Source: JABFRZ01 sp964631945 (lineage in GTDB: Bacteria; Planctomycetota; UBA1135; GCA-002686595). From it: 64,000 nucleotides of DNA. The position numbers and the translations under genes are program-made. The notes under the pieces were generated by a model, which was not told where the DNA came from, ran no database searches, and saw only the letters and a list, made by a program, of their open reading frames with translations. Shown in pieces: positions 1 to 7,956 of this stretch. The stretch lies in the NCBI GenBank assembly GCA_964631945.1, contig CAZWAY010000027.1:1-64000 (forward strand), given 5' to 3'. The number at the start of each line of letters is the position of its first letter. Position 1 is the stretch's first letter.

Positions 1-442
1 CGGGCGGCGCGCCCGCGGCCGTGGTCGGCCCGATCGTCCCGCCCAGATCCTCGACCGACCAGCCGTGCTCCTCGCCCGCGCGGCGCGAAACGATGCGCGC
101 GCGCGCGACCGCGCCGATCGAGGGCAGGGCCTCGCCGCGGAAGCCGAGCGTGGCGATGTGCGCCAGGTCCTCGACGTCGGCCAGCTTGCTGGTCGCGTGC
201 GAGACGAAGGCCAGCGCCAGGTCCTCCGGCCCCATGCCGCGCCCGTCGTCGGTGACGCGCACCAGCTTGGCGCCGCCCTCCTCGAGCTCGACGAGGAGCT
301 CGCGCGCGCCGGCGTCGAGCGCGTTCTCGCCGAGCTCCTTCACGACCGAGGCCGGGCGTTCGACCACCTCGCCGGCGGCGATCTGGTTGCGCACGCGCTC
401 GGGCAGGACGCGGATGACGGACGTGGCCGCGAGGCGCGTCAT
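1..442 (-). CDS. mutL: DNA mismatch repair protein MutL (N-terminal part, runs off the window)
   Basis: The first 147 codons are visible; the gene continues beyond base 1. The product begins MTRLAATSVIRVLPERVRNQ and shows the GHKL ATPase signatures of MutL: NQIAAGEVV with VVKELGEN (ATP-lid Asn and general-base Glu), DDGRGM, and the TSKL/TLGFRGEAL block. MutL couples mismatch recognition by MutS to strand excision. Its ATG overlaps the holA stop by 4 nt (ATGA), so it is the last visible gene of the ubiE-to-mutL unit and is probably translationally coupled to holA. Family assignment is secure; the C-terminal dimerisation and endonuclease region cannot be assessed. Confidence 0.95.
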   Translation of the reverse strand, partial: MTRLAATSVIRVLPERVRNQIAAGEVVERPASVVKELGENALDAGARELLVELEEGGAKLVRVTDDGRGMGPEDLALAFVSHATSKLADVEDLAHIATLGFRGEALPSIGAVARARIVSRRAGEEHGWSVEDLGGTIGPTTAAGAPP

Positions 443-1539
443 CGCCGTGCTCCCACCGGCGCCGCGCGCGGCGCAGCCGAGAGCGACCAGCGCAGGGCCA
501 GGGCCGTGAAGTCGCTGGCGTCCGGTGCGGCGCCCGACTTGAGCGCGCGCTCGAGCGCCGCGGATTCCTCGAGCAACGCCCGCCAGGCACCCGCCGGGCG
601 TCGGCGCGCGCGTTCGTTCACGGCCTCGCGTTGCTTGGGCGAGCCCTGCACGAGACCGGGTGCCAGGCACGCGCTGGCCCCGCGCTGCAGCGCGCCCACC
701 AGCAGCAGACCGAGCCCGGCGGGGTCGAGCAGGCGTTTGCCACCCTTCTCCTGGAAGCCGCCCTGGAACAGGGCCTGGATCCCGCTCAGCGCGCGCGCGA
801 GGTCGCCGGCCAGGAGCTGCTCGGCCACCACCCAGGGCGTGCTGCCCGCGGTCCAGCTGACGATCGCGCGCAGCTCGCGCCCGCCGCTGGCGCGCAGCAG
901 CTCGAGCTGGTCGTCGAGCGCCGCCAGGTCGTTGCCGGTGGCCGCACAGACGTACAGCGCCTGCTCGTTCGTGAGCTTCAGGCCCAGCTCACGCGCACGC
1001 CGCGCGGTCCACTGCACGAGCTCGGTCTGGAGCGGATCCGGCTTCCACGGCGGCGGCGAGTCCCACAGCTTGCGGAAGGCCGGCGCCAGCCCACCCGCGG
1101 CGAGCAGCGTCTTGACCAGCACGTGGTCGGCCCGCAGCGAAGGATCCGCGAGCACCAGCGTGCCGGCCTTCTCCGGGCTCTTCAGGAAGGCCAGCGCGGC
1201 GCGCACCAGCGGCCCGTCCTCACCGGCGACCTTCTTGAGGAGCTCGCCCGGGTTGCGCACCACCACCAGGCGCTTGGGCGCGAACAGGCCCCCGCCCGAG
1301 AGGTCGTCGATCAGGCGCGCCAGCCTGAAATCACCGCCGTCCTGCTCGCGCTGGACCTCGTGCAGACAGATCTCGTGGCCGAGGCCCTCGGCCTTGGCGC
1401 GCAGCAGCGCCAGGGCGCGCTCGCGGAAGTAGCGCTCCTCGCCGCGCAGCGCGTAGCCCGCGGCCAGCGGGGCGCGCTCCAGCGCCGCGCCCAGCGCCTC
1501 GAGTTCGGCCCAGGGTTCGAGCTCGCGGGCCTTGGCCAT
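439..1539 (-). CDS. holA: DNA polymerase III subunit delta
   Basis: A 366-residue protein matching the clamp-loader delta subunit, which opens the beta clamp for loading at primer junctions. Family-typical stretches are the N-terminal GYALRGEERYFRERA block, the VVVRNPGELL strand followed by the TLVLADPS strand of the AAA+-like fold, the region TNEQALYVCAATGNDLAALD and the PWVVAEQLL helix of the C-terminal collar. There is no Walker A motif, as expected for delta. The ATG at 1539 overlaps the upstream prenyltransferase stop (ATGA), and the stop overlaps mutL's ATG, so it sits inside a tightly coupled unit. Placement beside mutL makes a DNA-maintenance tail on a quinone operon. Confidence 0.85.
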   Translation of the reverse strand: MAKARELEPWAELEALGAALERAPLAAGYALRGEERYFRERALALLRAKAEGLGHEICLHEVQREQDGGDFRLARLIDDLSGGGLFAPKRLVVVRNPGELLKKVAGEDGPLVRAALAFLKSPEKAGTLVLADPSLRADHVLVKTLLAAGGLAPAFRKLWDSPPPWKPDPLQTELVQWTARRARELGLKLTNEQALYVCAATGNDLAALDDQLELLRASGGRELRAIVSWTAGSTPWVVAEQLLAGDLARALSGIQALFQGGFQEKGGKRLLDPAGLGLLLVGALQRGASACLAPGLVQGSPKQREAVNERARRRPAGAWRALLEESAALERALKSGAAPDASDFTALALRWSLSAAPRAAPVGARR

Positions 1540-2411
1540 CAGCGCCCCAGCCCGAGATGGAGGTCGAGCACGGTCCCGAGGAACAGTCCGACCGAGACCC
1601 AACCGTTGAGCGTGAAGAAGGCCAGGTCGGCGCGCGAGAGGTCGTCCGCCGACACGATCGCGTGCTGCCACACCAGCAGCGCGGCCGCAGCCAGGAGCGC
1701 GAGGTCGAAGACCCAGCCCAGCCCGGCGCGGCGCGCGAAGAACAGCAGCGCGAGCAGGGTCACGCCGTGCAGCGCGCTCGCCAGTACCAGGGCGCGCGCG
1801 GTGCCGAGCCACGCGGGGATCGAGTGCAGGCCGTGCGCGCGGTCGAAGGCCTCGTCCTGGCAGGCATACACGAGGTCGAAGCCCGCCACCCAGGTCAGGA
1901 CCGCCAGGGCGAGGTACAACGGCGGCGCCAGATCGCCGGCCAGGTCGCCGCGCACCGCCACCCAGGCCCCGAGCGGTGCCAGGGCCAGCGCCAGCCCGAG
2001 CACGAAGTGCGCCCCGGCCGTGAAGCGCTTGGTCGCGCTGTAGGCGAGCAGCACCGCCAGCACAGCCGGCGCGAGCTTGCCACACAGCGGATTCAGGGCC
2101 CAGGCCGCGCCCAGGAACACCAGCGCGGAGAGCACCACCAGCGTCAGCACCGCGCCGGGGCCGACCACGCCACGCGGCAGCTCGCGCGCGCTCGTGCGCG
2201 GGTTCGCGGCGTCGATGCGCCGGTCGAGCCAGCGATTGAAGGCCATGGCCGCGGTGCGCGCCGCGACCGCGCACACGATCACGAGGCCGAGCACGCGCGG
2301 CGCGGGCACGCCGCCGGCGGCCAGCCAGGCGCTGGCGAGCGCGAAGGGCAGGGCGAACAACGAGTGCCCGAAGCGGACCAGCGCGAACCACGGACGCAGG
2401 GCCACGATCAC
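1539..2411 (-). CDS. mqnP: UbiA-family polyprenyltransferase, probable MqnP of the futalosine menaquinone pathway
   Basis: A 290-residue, multi-pass membrane prenyltransferase. The first Asp-rich motif reads NRWLDRRIDAANPRT (residues 59-73) followed by ARELPRG, the form typical of the UbiA-like group used for menaquinone (putative 4-hydroxybenzoate prenyltransferase, MqnP-type). The second is in the segment DLVYACQDEAFDRAHGLHSI. The reaction would attach a polyprenyl tail to the aromatic menaquinone precursor. I chose the GTG at 2411 because it overlaps the ubiX stop (GTGA); UbiX makes the prenylated FMN used by the UbiD-type decarboxylase of the same pathway. MqnP rather than UbiA is inferred from motif and from ubiX and ubiE/menG in the same unit. 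Confidence 0.8.
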   Translation of the reverse strand: MIVALRPWFALVRFGHSLFALPFALASAWLAAGGVPAPRVLGLVIVCAVAARTAAMAFNRWLDRRIDAANPRTSARELPRGVVGPGAVLTLVVLSALVFLGAAWALNPLCGKLAPAVLAVLLAYSATKRFTAGAHFVLGLALALAPLGAWVAVRGDLAGDLAPPLYLALAVLTWVAGFDLVYACQDEAFDRAHGLHSIPAWLGTARALVLASALHGVTLLALLFFARRAGLGWVFDLALLAAAALLVWQHAIVSADDLSRADLAFFTLNGWVSVGLFLGTVLDLHLGLGR

Positions 2412-3067
2412 GAGGCGGCTCCCCGCGCTGCGCCGGGCTCGGTGCCCGGCTCGCTCGGCGGTTCGAGCTCGCCGCGCCAGCGCGCGCCGCGCGCGTGCGC
2501 GATCCCGAGCCGGTCGAGGATCTTGCCGACCACGTGCTGCACCAGGTCGTCGATGCTGCGCGGGTGGTGGTAGAAGCCTGGGGCCGCCGGCAGCACGATC
2601 GCGCCCAGACGCACGAGGCGCAGCATGTTCTCGAGGTGGATGGCCGAGAGCGGGGCCTCGCGCGGCACCAGCACCAGCGTGCGCCCCTCCTTGAGGGCCA
2701 CGTCCGCGGCGCGCTCGACCAGGTTGGAGCTGAAGCCCGCGGCCACGCGCGCCAGCGTGCCCATGCTGCACGGGCACAGGATCACGCCGCGGATCAGGGC
2801 CGTGCCCGAGGAGGCCGGAGCCTCGACCGCGTCGGCGGCGTGCACGCGCACCGCCGCAGCCGCGTCGGGACCGAGCCAGCCCGGGAGCGCACCCGCGAGC
2901 CCGTGCGGCGGACCGGCCTCGACCCCGAGCTCGTGGAGCAGCACCTTGGCACCGCTCGCGGTCAGACACAGGTCGACCCCGTAGCCGGCGGCCACGAGCG
3001 CGCGCACCAAGGCCTCGGCGTAGGCGTGCCCGCTCGCGCCGGTGATTCCCACGAAATAGCGCTGCAC
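2408..3067 (-). CDS. ubiX: Flavin prenyltransferase UbiX
   Basis: A 219-residue flavoprotein with the N-terminal FMN-binding signature YFVGITGASGHAYAEAL (residues 4-20), LCPCSMGTLARVAAGFSSNL, the block LVLVPREAPLSAIHLENM and LPAAPGFYHHP. These are hallmark UbiX segments. UbiX prenylates FMN to make the cofactor of UbiD-type decarboxylases. With the adjacent prenyltransferase and methyltransferase this fits late menaquinone synthesis, although no UbiD partner is in the window. The C-terminal 25 or so residues are a low-complexity Pro/Ala/Glu tail. It follows the CPBP gene by 51 nt and overlaps the prenyltransferase by 4 nt. Confidence 0.92.
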   Translation of the reverse strand: MQRYFVGITGASGHAYAEALVRALVAAGYGVDLCLTASGAKVLLHELGVEAGPPHGLAGALPGWLGPDAAAAVRVHAADAVEAPASSGTALIRGVILCPCSMGTLARVAAGFSSNLVERAADVALKEGRTLVLVPREAPLSAIHLENMLRLVRLGAIVLPAAPGFYHHPRSIDDLVQHVVGKILDRLGIAHARGARWRGELEPPSEPGTEPGAARGAAS

Positions 3068-3118
3068 GGTTCCCGACCCTGCGGGATCCGCAGGATAGAC
3101 GATCGCTCCCCGCGCGGG

Positions 3119-3895
3119 CTACGGCGCGAGGCCCAGCGCGATCCCGAGGTTGAACAGGGCGTGGGCCCAGGCCGCGACCCCGAAGCCGCGCCAGCGGAAC
3201 AACCCGGCCAGCAACAGCCCGGCCGAGAGCCGCCACAGGAACAGGCCCGCGTGGAAGGGCTCGCCGCGCGCGCCGAGCAGGTGCTGAGCGCTCTCCAGGT
3301 GGAACCACGCGAAGCCGAGGGCCGAACCGAGCAGGGCCGCGAACTCGGCCGCCAATCCGGCCACGCGCGGCTCCAACCCGAGGAAGGCGAGCGCGCGCCG
3401 CACGCACAGATAGAGGCCGGCGTAGAGGCCCACGCGGAAGAGCAGCTCTTCCCAGGGAGCCGCGCCGAGCAAGCGCAGCGTGGTGGCGAGCGAACGTGCC
3501 GGCTGGACGGCGGCGTGCAGCTCCTCGGCCCACAGCCAGCCCTGTAGCCAGACCAGCACGGGCGCCAGCAGGAAGCCGGCCAGCACGCCCTCGCCCACCA
3601 GGCGGACGAGGCCGACGGCCGGCCCGCGGCGGCGCTCGAGCCGCAGCCAGGCGAGGCACGCGAACCCGCCCAGCAGGGCCAGGCGTACGACCTGCAGCCG
3701 CGGGTCGAGGAACGCCAGGCCGAGCGCGATCACACGCTCGGCCGAGGCGCGCAGCTCGGAGGCGCCCAGCAGCAGCCCGAGCTCGTAGGCCAGGAACAGC
3801 GGCAGCGCGGCCAGGTAGCCGGCCGACAGACTGGGGGTCGCGACATCCGGCAGCGAAGGCCCGCCGGGCTGCGCCGCGCGCGCGCCGCGGCTCAC
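3119..3895 (-). CDS. CPBP-family intramembrane metalloprotease
   Basis: A 258-residue hydrophobic protein with several membrane segments. The CPBP (CAAX protease/bacteriocin-processing) motifs are present: Glu-Glu at 149-150 in APWEELLFRVGLY, FAWFHLE with His199, and WAHALFNLGIALGL with His245. These residues form the predicted metal site inside the membrane. The GTG at 3895 overlaps the ubiE stop by 4 nt (GTGA), which decides the start and places it in the quinone unit. Its substrate is unknown; a link to quinone synthesis is only positional. Confidence 0.8.
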   Translation of the reverse strand: MSRGARAAQPGGPSLPDVATPSLSAGYLAALPLFLAYELGLLLGASELRASAERVIALGLAFLDPRLQVVRLALLGGFACLAWLRLERRRGPAVGLVRLVGEGVLAGFLLAPVLVWLQGWLWAEELHAAVQPARSLATTLRLLGAAPWEELLFRVGLYAGLYLCVRRALAFLGLEPRVAGLAAEFAALLGSALGFAWFHLESAQHLLGARGEPFHAGLFLWRLSAGLLLAGLFRWRGFGVAAWAHALFNLGIALGLAP

Positions 3896-4590
3896 GCGCG
3901 CGCCCGCGCGGCCGGCACGCGCCCGAAGGAGAGGCAGGCGATCCCGCCCGTGAGGAGCTGGTAGCCGCAGTGCTCGAGCCCGGCCCGCTCCATCTCGGCC
4001 TGCAGCTCGCTCGGCGTGGGCCAGGCCAGCACCGTGTCCGGCAGGTAGCGATAGGCCTCCGCATCGCCCGAGATCCAGCCGCCCAGACGCGGCAGGACGC
4101 GCGTGAAGTAGAAGCGATAGAACGCGCCCGTGAGGCGCCCGCGCGGCAGGCTGAACTCGAGCACGAGCACGGCCCCGCCCGGCCGTACGACGCGCGCCAG
4201 CTCGCGCAACCCGCGCGCGCGATCGGCCACGTTGCGCAGCCCGAAGGCGATCGTCGCGGCGTCCGCCCGGGCGTCGGCGAGGGGCAGGGCCAGGGCGTCG
4301 CCGGCCACGAAGCGCGCCGCGCGCCCGCGGCCCTTGCGCCGCGCGTGGGCGAGCATCTGTGGTGTGAAGTCGACGCCCAGGACGCGCGCCCCGGCGCGCT
4401 CCAGGACCAGGGCCAGGTCGCCCGTGCCGCAGCACGCATCCACCAGCTTCCGTCCGCGTACGTCCCCTAGCCGCCGCACGACGGCCGCGCGCCAGCGCCG
4501 ATCGATGCCGCCCGAGAGCAACCGGTTCAGCAAGTCGTAGCGGCGCGCGATGCGCGCGAACATCGCTCGGACGGCTCGCGGGTCGCTCAT
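3892..4590 (-). CDS. ubiE: Demethylmenaquinone C-methyltransferase (UbiE/MenG family)
   Basis: A 232-residue class I SAM-dependent methyltransferase. The UbiE signature is complete: MFARIARRYDLLNRLLSGG at 10-28, the SAM-binding loop DACCGTGD at 51-58, ATIAFGLRNV, the segment RVVRPGGAVLVLEFS, and GWISGDAEAYRYLPDT. It would methylate the demethylated quinone, the last step of menaquinone (or a late step of ubiquinone) synthesis. Because ubiX and an MqnP-like prenyltransferase follow, menaquinone is favoured. It is the first gene of the minus-strand unit; a TAGCCT hexamer 19 nt upstream is a possible -10 element. Confidence 0.9.
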   Translation of the reverse strand: MSDPRAVRAMFARIARRYDLLNRLLSGGIDRRWRAAVVRRLGDVRGRKLVDACCGTGDLALVLERAGARVLGVDFTPQMLAHARRKGRGRAARFVAGDALALPLADARADAATIAFGLRNVADRARGLRELARVVRPGGAVLVLEFSLPRGRLTGAFYRFYFTRVLPRLGGWISGDAEAYRYLPDTVLAWPTPSELQAEMERAGLEHCGYQLLTGGIACLSFGRVPAARARA

Positions 4591-4609
4591 GCTGCCAGGC
4601 GGAGCGACC

Positions 4610-4615
4610 AGGCTA
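4610..4615 (-). promoter_or_regulatory. possible -10 element (TAGCCT) of the ubiE-mutL unit
   Basis: TAGCCT on the minus strand, 19 nt before the ubiE ATG, in the 143-nt gap after the tandem lipoprotein gene. It fits the TAnnnT pattern seen before other first genes. No convincing -35 was seen, so this is weak. Confidence 0.3.
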
Positions 4616-4733
4616 GTGTCCAGGCCCGCAAGTTCGCCGAAGATTCCGCGACCTCGGCGGCCGCGCAGACACGCCGACGAGGCCCGCTCTGCTCGCCCCC
4701 GAGTCAGGGCTTCCGCGTCCGCTCCAGGCGACG

Positions 4734-7700
4734 CTACTGCCGGAAGTAGTCCATCAGCACGCTCGCGTTGGGCACCACGATCGACTGGAGGCCAGCCTGG
4801 AACGGGTTGACGTCCAGTTGTTCGTAGGACCCGCCGGTCATGTCGAAGACATCGACCACGCCGGGGTTGGGAACCGCCGCGAACATGAACTGCGGTGCCG
4901 AGGCCGAGAGCGCGGCCCCCGTCAGCTGCTTGACCAGGGCCTTGCCGTTGAAGGACAGCGGATTGCCGGGCGAGAAGACGGTGCTGAAGTTCGTCAGCGC
5001 GGTCAGGTTGCGCATGTTGTCGAAGGCGATGTCCACGGGGATCCCGGACAGGCCCTCGGCCGCGCCGAGCGAGGCGAACACGCCGAACTCGAGCTGGCGG
5101 ATCTGCGGGTTGCCGAAGGGCCCCGGATCCAGCGGGATCGCGCCGATCGCCCCGCCGGCGATGCCCACGGTGCTGAGCGCTCCACCCCCGACCCCGGATG
5201 GACGGCCCTCGGAGTTGAGCGGGTTCTCGTGCACGATCCACACGGCCGAGTTCAGGTTGGTCGGATCGACCTGCAGGGTCTTCGGCCGATCGAAGCGGAA
5301 GGGCAAGCTGCCGATCACGTCGTCGAAGCCGATGCCGTTCACGCCGTCGGGACCCGACTCGAAGAAGGCCACGTTGCCGTTCTGGTTCAGGATGTAGCCG
5401 AAGTAGACGTTGCGCAGGAAGCCGATGGCCTGCTGGCGCGGGGTCAGGGCCACGTCGATCGGGCGCGAGATCTGGTTGCGCAGCGTCTTGCGCACCTCCA
5501 GCGTGAAGCCGGAGATGATCGACACGGTGCCCTCACTCTGGTTGCACACGAAGATGTCCTCGTTGCCCGGTTCCCAGGCGATGCCCGTGGGGCCACTGCC
5601 GACCCTGGTCGTCTTGACGACCTGGTGGAAGGTGGCGGAAGACGGACTGATGTCGAGGAAGGCCACCAGGTCAGCGCCTTCGTTGGTCACGGCCAGGAAG
5701 TCCAGGTTCGGCGACATCGCCAGCGAGGTCGGATCGAGCATGCGGATGCGGTCGAGCACCGTGAAGCGGTTCGAATTGAAGACCACGATCTCGTTGGCCA
5801 CGCGATCGACCACGTACAGGAACTGCCCCACCTGCTGGCGGATCATGTAGGGCGCGCACTGCGCGATGTTGGGCTGCGGCAACGACGGCCCCTCGAAGAA
5901 GCTGTTGAGCTCCGAGGTCAGCGTGCTCTGCGGCGGCAGGTTGATGGACGGGATCCCGAACGGGAACGAGCCCGGCACCAGCAGGTTGCGCAGCTGCGGA
6001 CCGCTGCGGGCCGGGTGCGGCGCACCGTACAGGGTCTGGCCCGTGTTCGGCGCGACCGGATAGGTCGAGTCGATCGCGGTGGGCTCCTGGGCATTGATCA
6101 GCGGCGACAGGCACAGCGGCGGGAACACCAGCGGCGGAGGGTTCGGGTGCGGCGCCCACGAAGCCAGGTTCTCGGTGCCCGTGTCGGTCTTGACCGGCGC
6201 GATGTTGGGCTGGATGTTGCGCGTGATCATCGTGTTCGGGCCGCCCGAGATCATCACGATGTTCTTGAGGCCGGACTGGGCGCACAGGTTGCCGCCGCCA
6301 GCCTGACAGCCGAAGGGTTGCTCGTTGTTGAAGGTGTTGTCGAGCGCGTGGCCGATGGCCATGTCCCCCACCGACTCCAGCTGCGGCGCGCCAGCCACCA
6401 GCGTGTTGAGCGAGCTGTCCCGCACGAGCGTCATCGGACCGGCCGAACCGCCGTTGAAGGTGCAGTCCCCGCGCGTCAGCGCCGGGATGAGCTGCACCCC
6501 CTGCAGCGCCACGTTGGGGTTGTTCGGATAGTTCGAGTTGCCCTCCTTGATCGGACGGGCCTGGTCGTAGGTCGGGTTGCCCGTTCCGGCCCCGAAACCG
6601 TTCAGGTCGATGATCGAGATGCCCTGGAAGCTGCCGGTCCTGCCGATGTAGACGGCATCGGGCGTCACCGGGGCGTTCACGATGCCCGGGCCCTCGCGCG
6701 TGCTGAAGAAGGTCGAGGGCGAGAAGCTGTTGGTGTTCCCGGCCAGATCGTTCAGCTGACCGGGCGACACGACGACGTCCACGGTGCCGAAGATGTTGTC
6801 ACAGGTGGCACCCGGGATGGCCGGCCCCGTGCCGGGGAAGTCGTACACCGGCGAGAGCTCGAAGCGCGTCAGGTCGAAGACCGAGACCGGGCGCACCGTG
6901 AAGGGCACCTGCACCTTGGCCGCGGCCGGCCCGAACACGAGTCGGATCGAGGGCGAGAGGCCCGGGGTCGAGCCGTCGTCGAGGTCGCCCACCCGGAGCG
7001 GCTGCACGGGCTCGGTGAACTGCACCACCACGTTGGTCCGGGGGTCCACGTCCGCCGCCCCGTTTCCCGGCACGATCAGCGGCACACCCGAGCCCAGCTC
7101 GATCTGCACCTCGGGCCCGATCCCGTCGGGGCCGACCGTCGAGGAAGCCAGCGCCGGCTGCTCGAGCTTCCGCCCGCGCAGCGAGGTCACCAGCGTGCCG
7201 ATGCGCATCTGGATCTGCCCGGGCGGGAAGGTCTCGTGGGTCCCGAAGTCGCCGTCCTGGTCGACCACGAACACGAACGTGTCGGGGCGCACGAGGTCGG
7301 CATCGCCGGCGAAGCCGGTGCCCGGTTCCGTGCCGGGGAAACCGAGCCCGGGAGTGCCGCCGCTGATCGGGACCGCCTCGAGCACCCCGCCGCTCGCCTG
7401 CACCCAGGTCTGCAGCACGTACTGGCCCGGATTGGCGCCCACGTCCGGACCGAAGGTCTTGCCGCCCACGAAGGCGCGTCCCTGGATCGGGGTCACCGCG
7501 CCGGTGACGCTGTTGACGATCTGCACCTGGATGCCCGCGCCGAGACTGGCGGGCGCGCTGGCCGTGCTGCGCGACAGGACCGAGGTCGGATCGATCGGCT
7601 GGCTGAAGCGCGCGACCAGGAAGTGGTTGCCCGGCAGGCTGTTCGGCAGCACCGCGGCCACCGGCCACTCGGTCGGCTTGCGGACCGGATTGTTGGCGGT

Positions 7701-7949
7701 GGCGTTGGCCACCAGCTGCTCGATGCGCGTGATCTCGATGATCTGTCCGGTGGGCTGGCCCTGGGCGCTGCGCACCGCGATCTGGTACGGCAGCAGCTTC
7801 CCGAAGCCGTTCGAGGCCTCGATCAGCCTGAACTGGGAGGAAGAGCTGCCCTGACCGGCGAGCCCGCCCCCGCCACCACAGGCGGGCACGCACAAGAGCG
7901 CCAGTCCGAGAGCGAGGAAGCGCAGGCTGGGATTCGTTGCCGCTTGCAT
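4734..7949 (-). CDS. Large secreted lipoprotein with Ig-like and YVTN beta-propeller regions (second of a tandem pair)
   Basis: A 1071-residue protein with a lipoprotein signal peptide ending in a VPAC lipobox (Cys24) and a Gly/Ser linker. A segment near residue 290 (VPGNGAADVDPRTNVVVQF) resembles the SbsA/Big_5 Ig-like domains. The second half has repeating strands such as YVVDRVANEIVVFNSNRFTV, LDFLAVTNEGADLVAFLDI and IFVCNQSEGTVSIISGFTLEV, typical of surface YVTN/lactonase-type beta-propellers. A Cys-bearing block (FGCQAGGGNLCAQSG) lies mid-protein. It starts 7 nt after its paralogue stops, so the pair is co-transcribed. Both end in the same D-Y/F-F-R-Q-stop. Function unknown; probably cell-surface binding or structural. 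No enzymatic motif was recognised. Confidence 0.85.
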   Translation of the reverse strand: MQAATNPSLRFLALGLALLCVPACGGGGGLAGQGSSSSQFRLIEASNGFGKLLPYQIAVRSAQGQPTGQIIEITRIEQLVANATANNPVRKPTEWPVAAVLPNSLPGNHFLVARFSQPIDPTSVLSRSTASAPASLGAGIQVQIVNSVTGAVTPIQGRAFVGGKTFGPDVGANPGQYVLQTWVQASGGVLEAVPISGGTPGLGFPGTEPGTGFAGDADLVRPDTFVFVVDQDGDFGTHETFPPGQIQMRIGTLVTSLRGRKLEQPALASSTVGPDGIGPEVQIELGSGVPLIVPGNGAADVDPRTNVVVQFTEPVQPLRVGDLDDGSTPGLSPSIRLVFGPAAAKVQVPFTVRPVSVFDLTRFELSPVYDFPGTGPAIPGATCDNIFGTVDVVVSPGQLNDLAGNTNSFSPSTFFSTREGPGIVNAPVTPDAVYIGRTGSFQGISIIDLNGFGAGTGNPTYDQARPIKEGNSNYPNNPNVALQGVQLIPALTRGDCTFNGGSAGPMTLVRDSSLNTLVAGAPQLESVGDMAIGHALDNTFNNEQPFGCQAGGGNLCAQSGLKNIVMISGGPNTMITRNIQPNIAPVKTDTGTENLASWAPHPNPPPLVFPPLCLSPLINAQEPTAIDSTYPVAPNTGQTLYGAPHPARSGPQLRNLLVPGSFPFGIPSINLPPQSTLTSELNSFFEGPSLPQPNIAQCAPYMIRQQVGQFLYVVDRVANEIVVFNSNRFTVLDRIRMLDPTSLAMSPNLDFLAVTNEGADLVAFLDISPSSATFHQVVKTTRVGSGPTGIAWEPGNEDIFVCNQSEGTVSIISGFTLEVRKTLRNQISRPIDVALTPRQQAIGFLRNVYFGYILNQNGNVAFFESGPDGVNGIGFDDVIGSLPFRFDRPKTLQVDPTNLNSAVWIVHENPLNSEGRPSGVGGGALSTVGIAGGAIGAIPLDPGPFGNPQIRQLEFGVFASLGAAEGLSGIPVDIAFDNMRNLTALTNFSTVFSPGNPLSFNGKALVKQLTGAALSASAPQFMFAAVPNPGVVDVFDMTGGSYEQLDVNPFQAGLQSIVVPNASVLMDYFRQ

Positions 7950-7956
7950 GGGAGAC

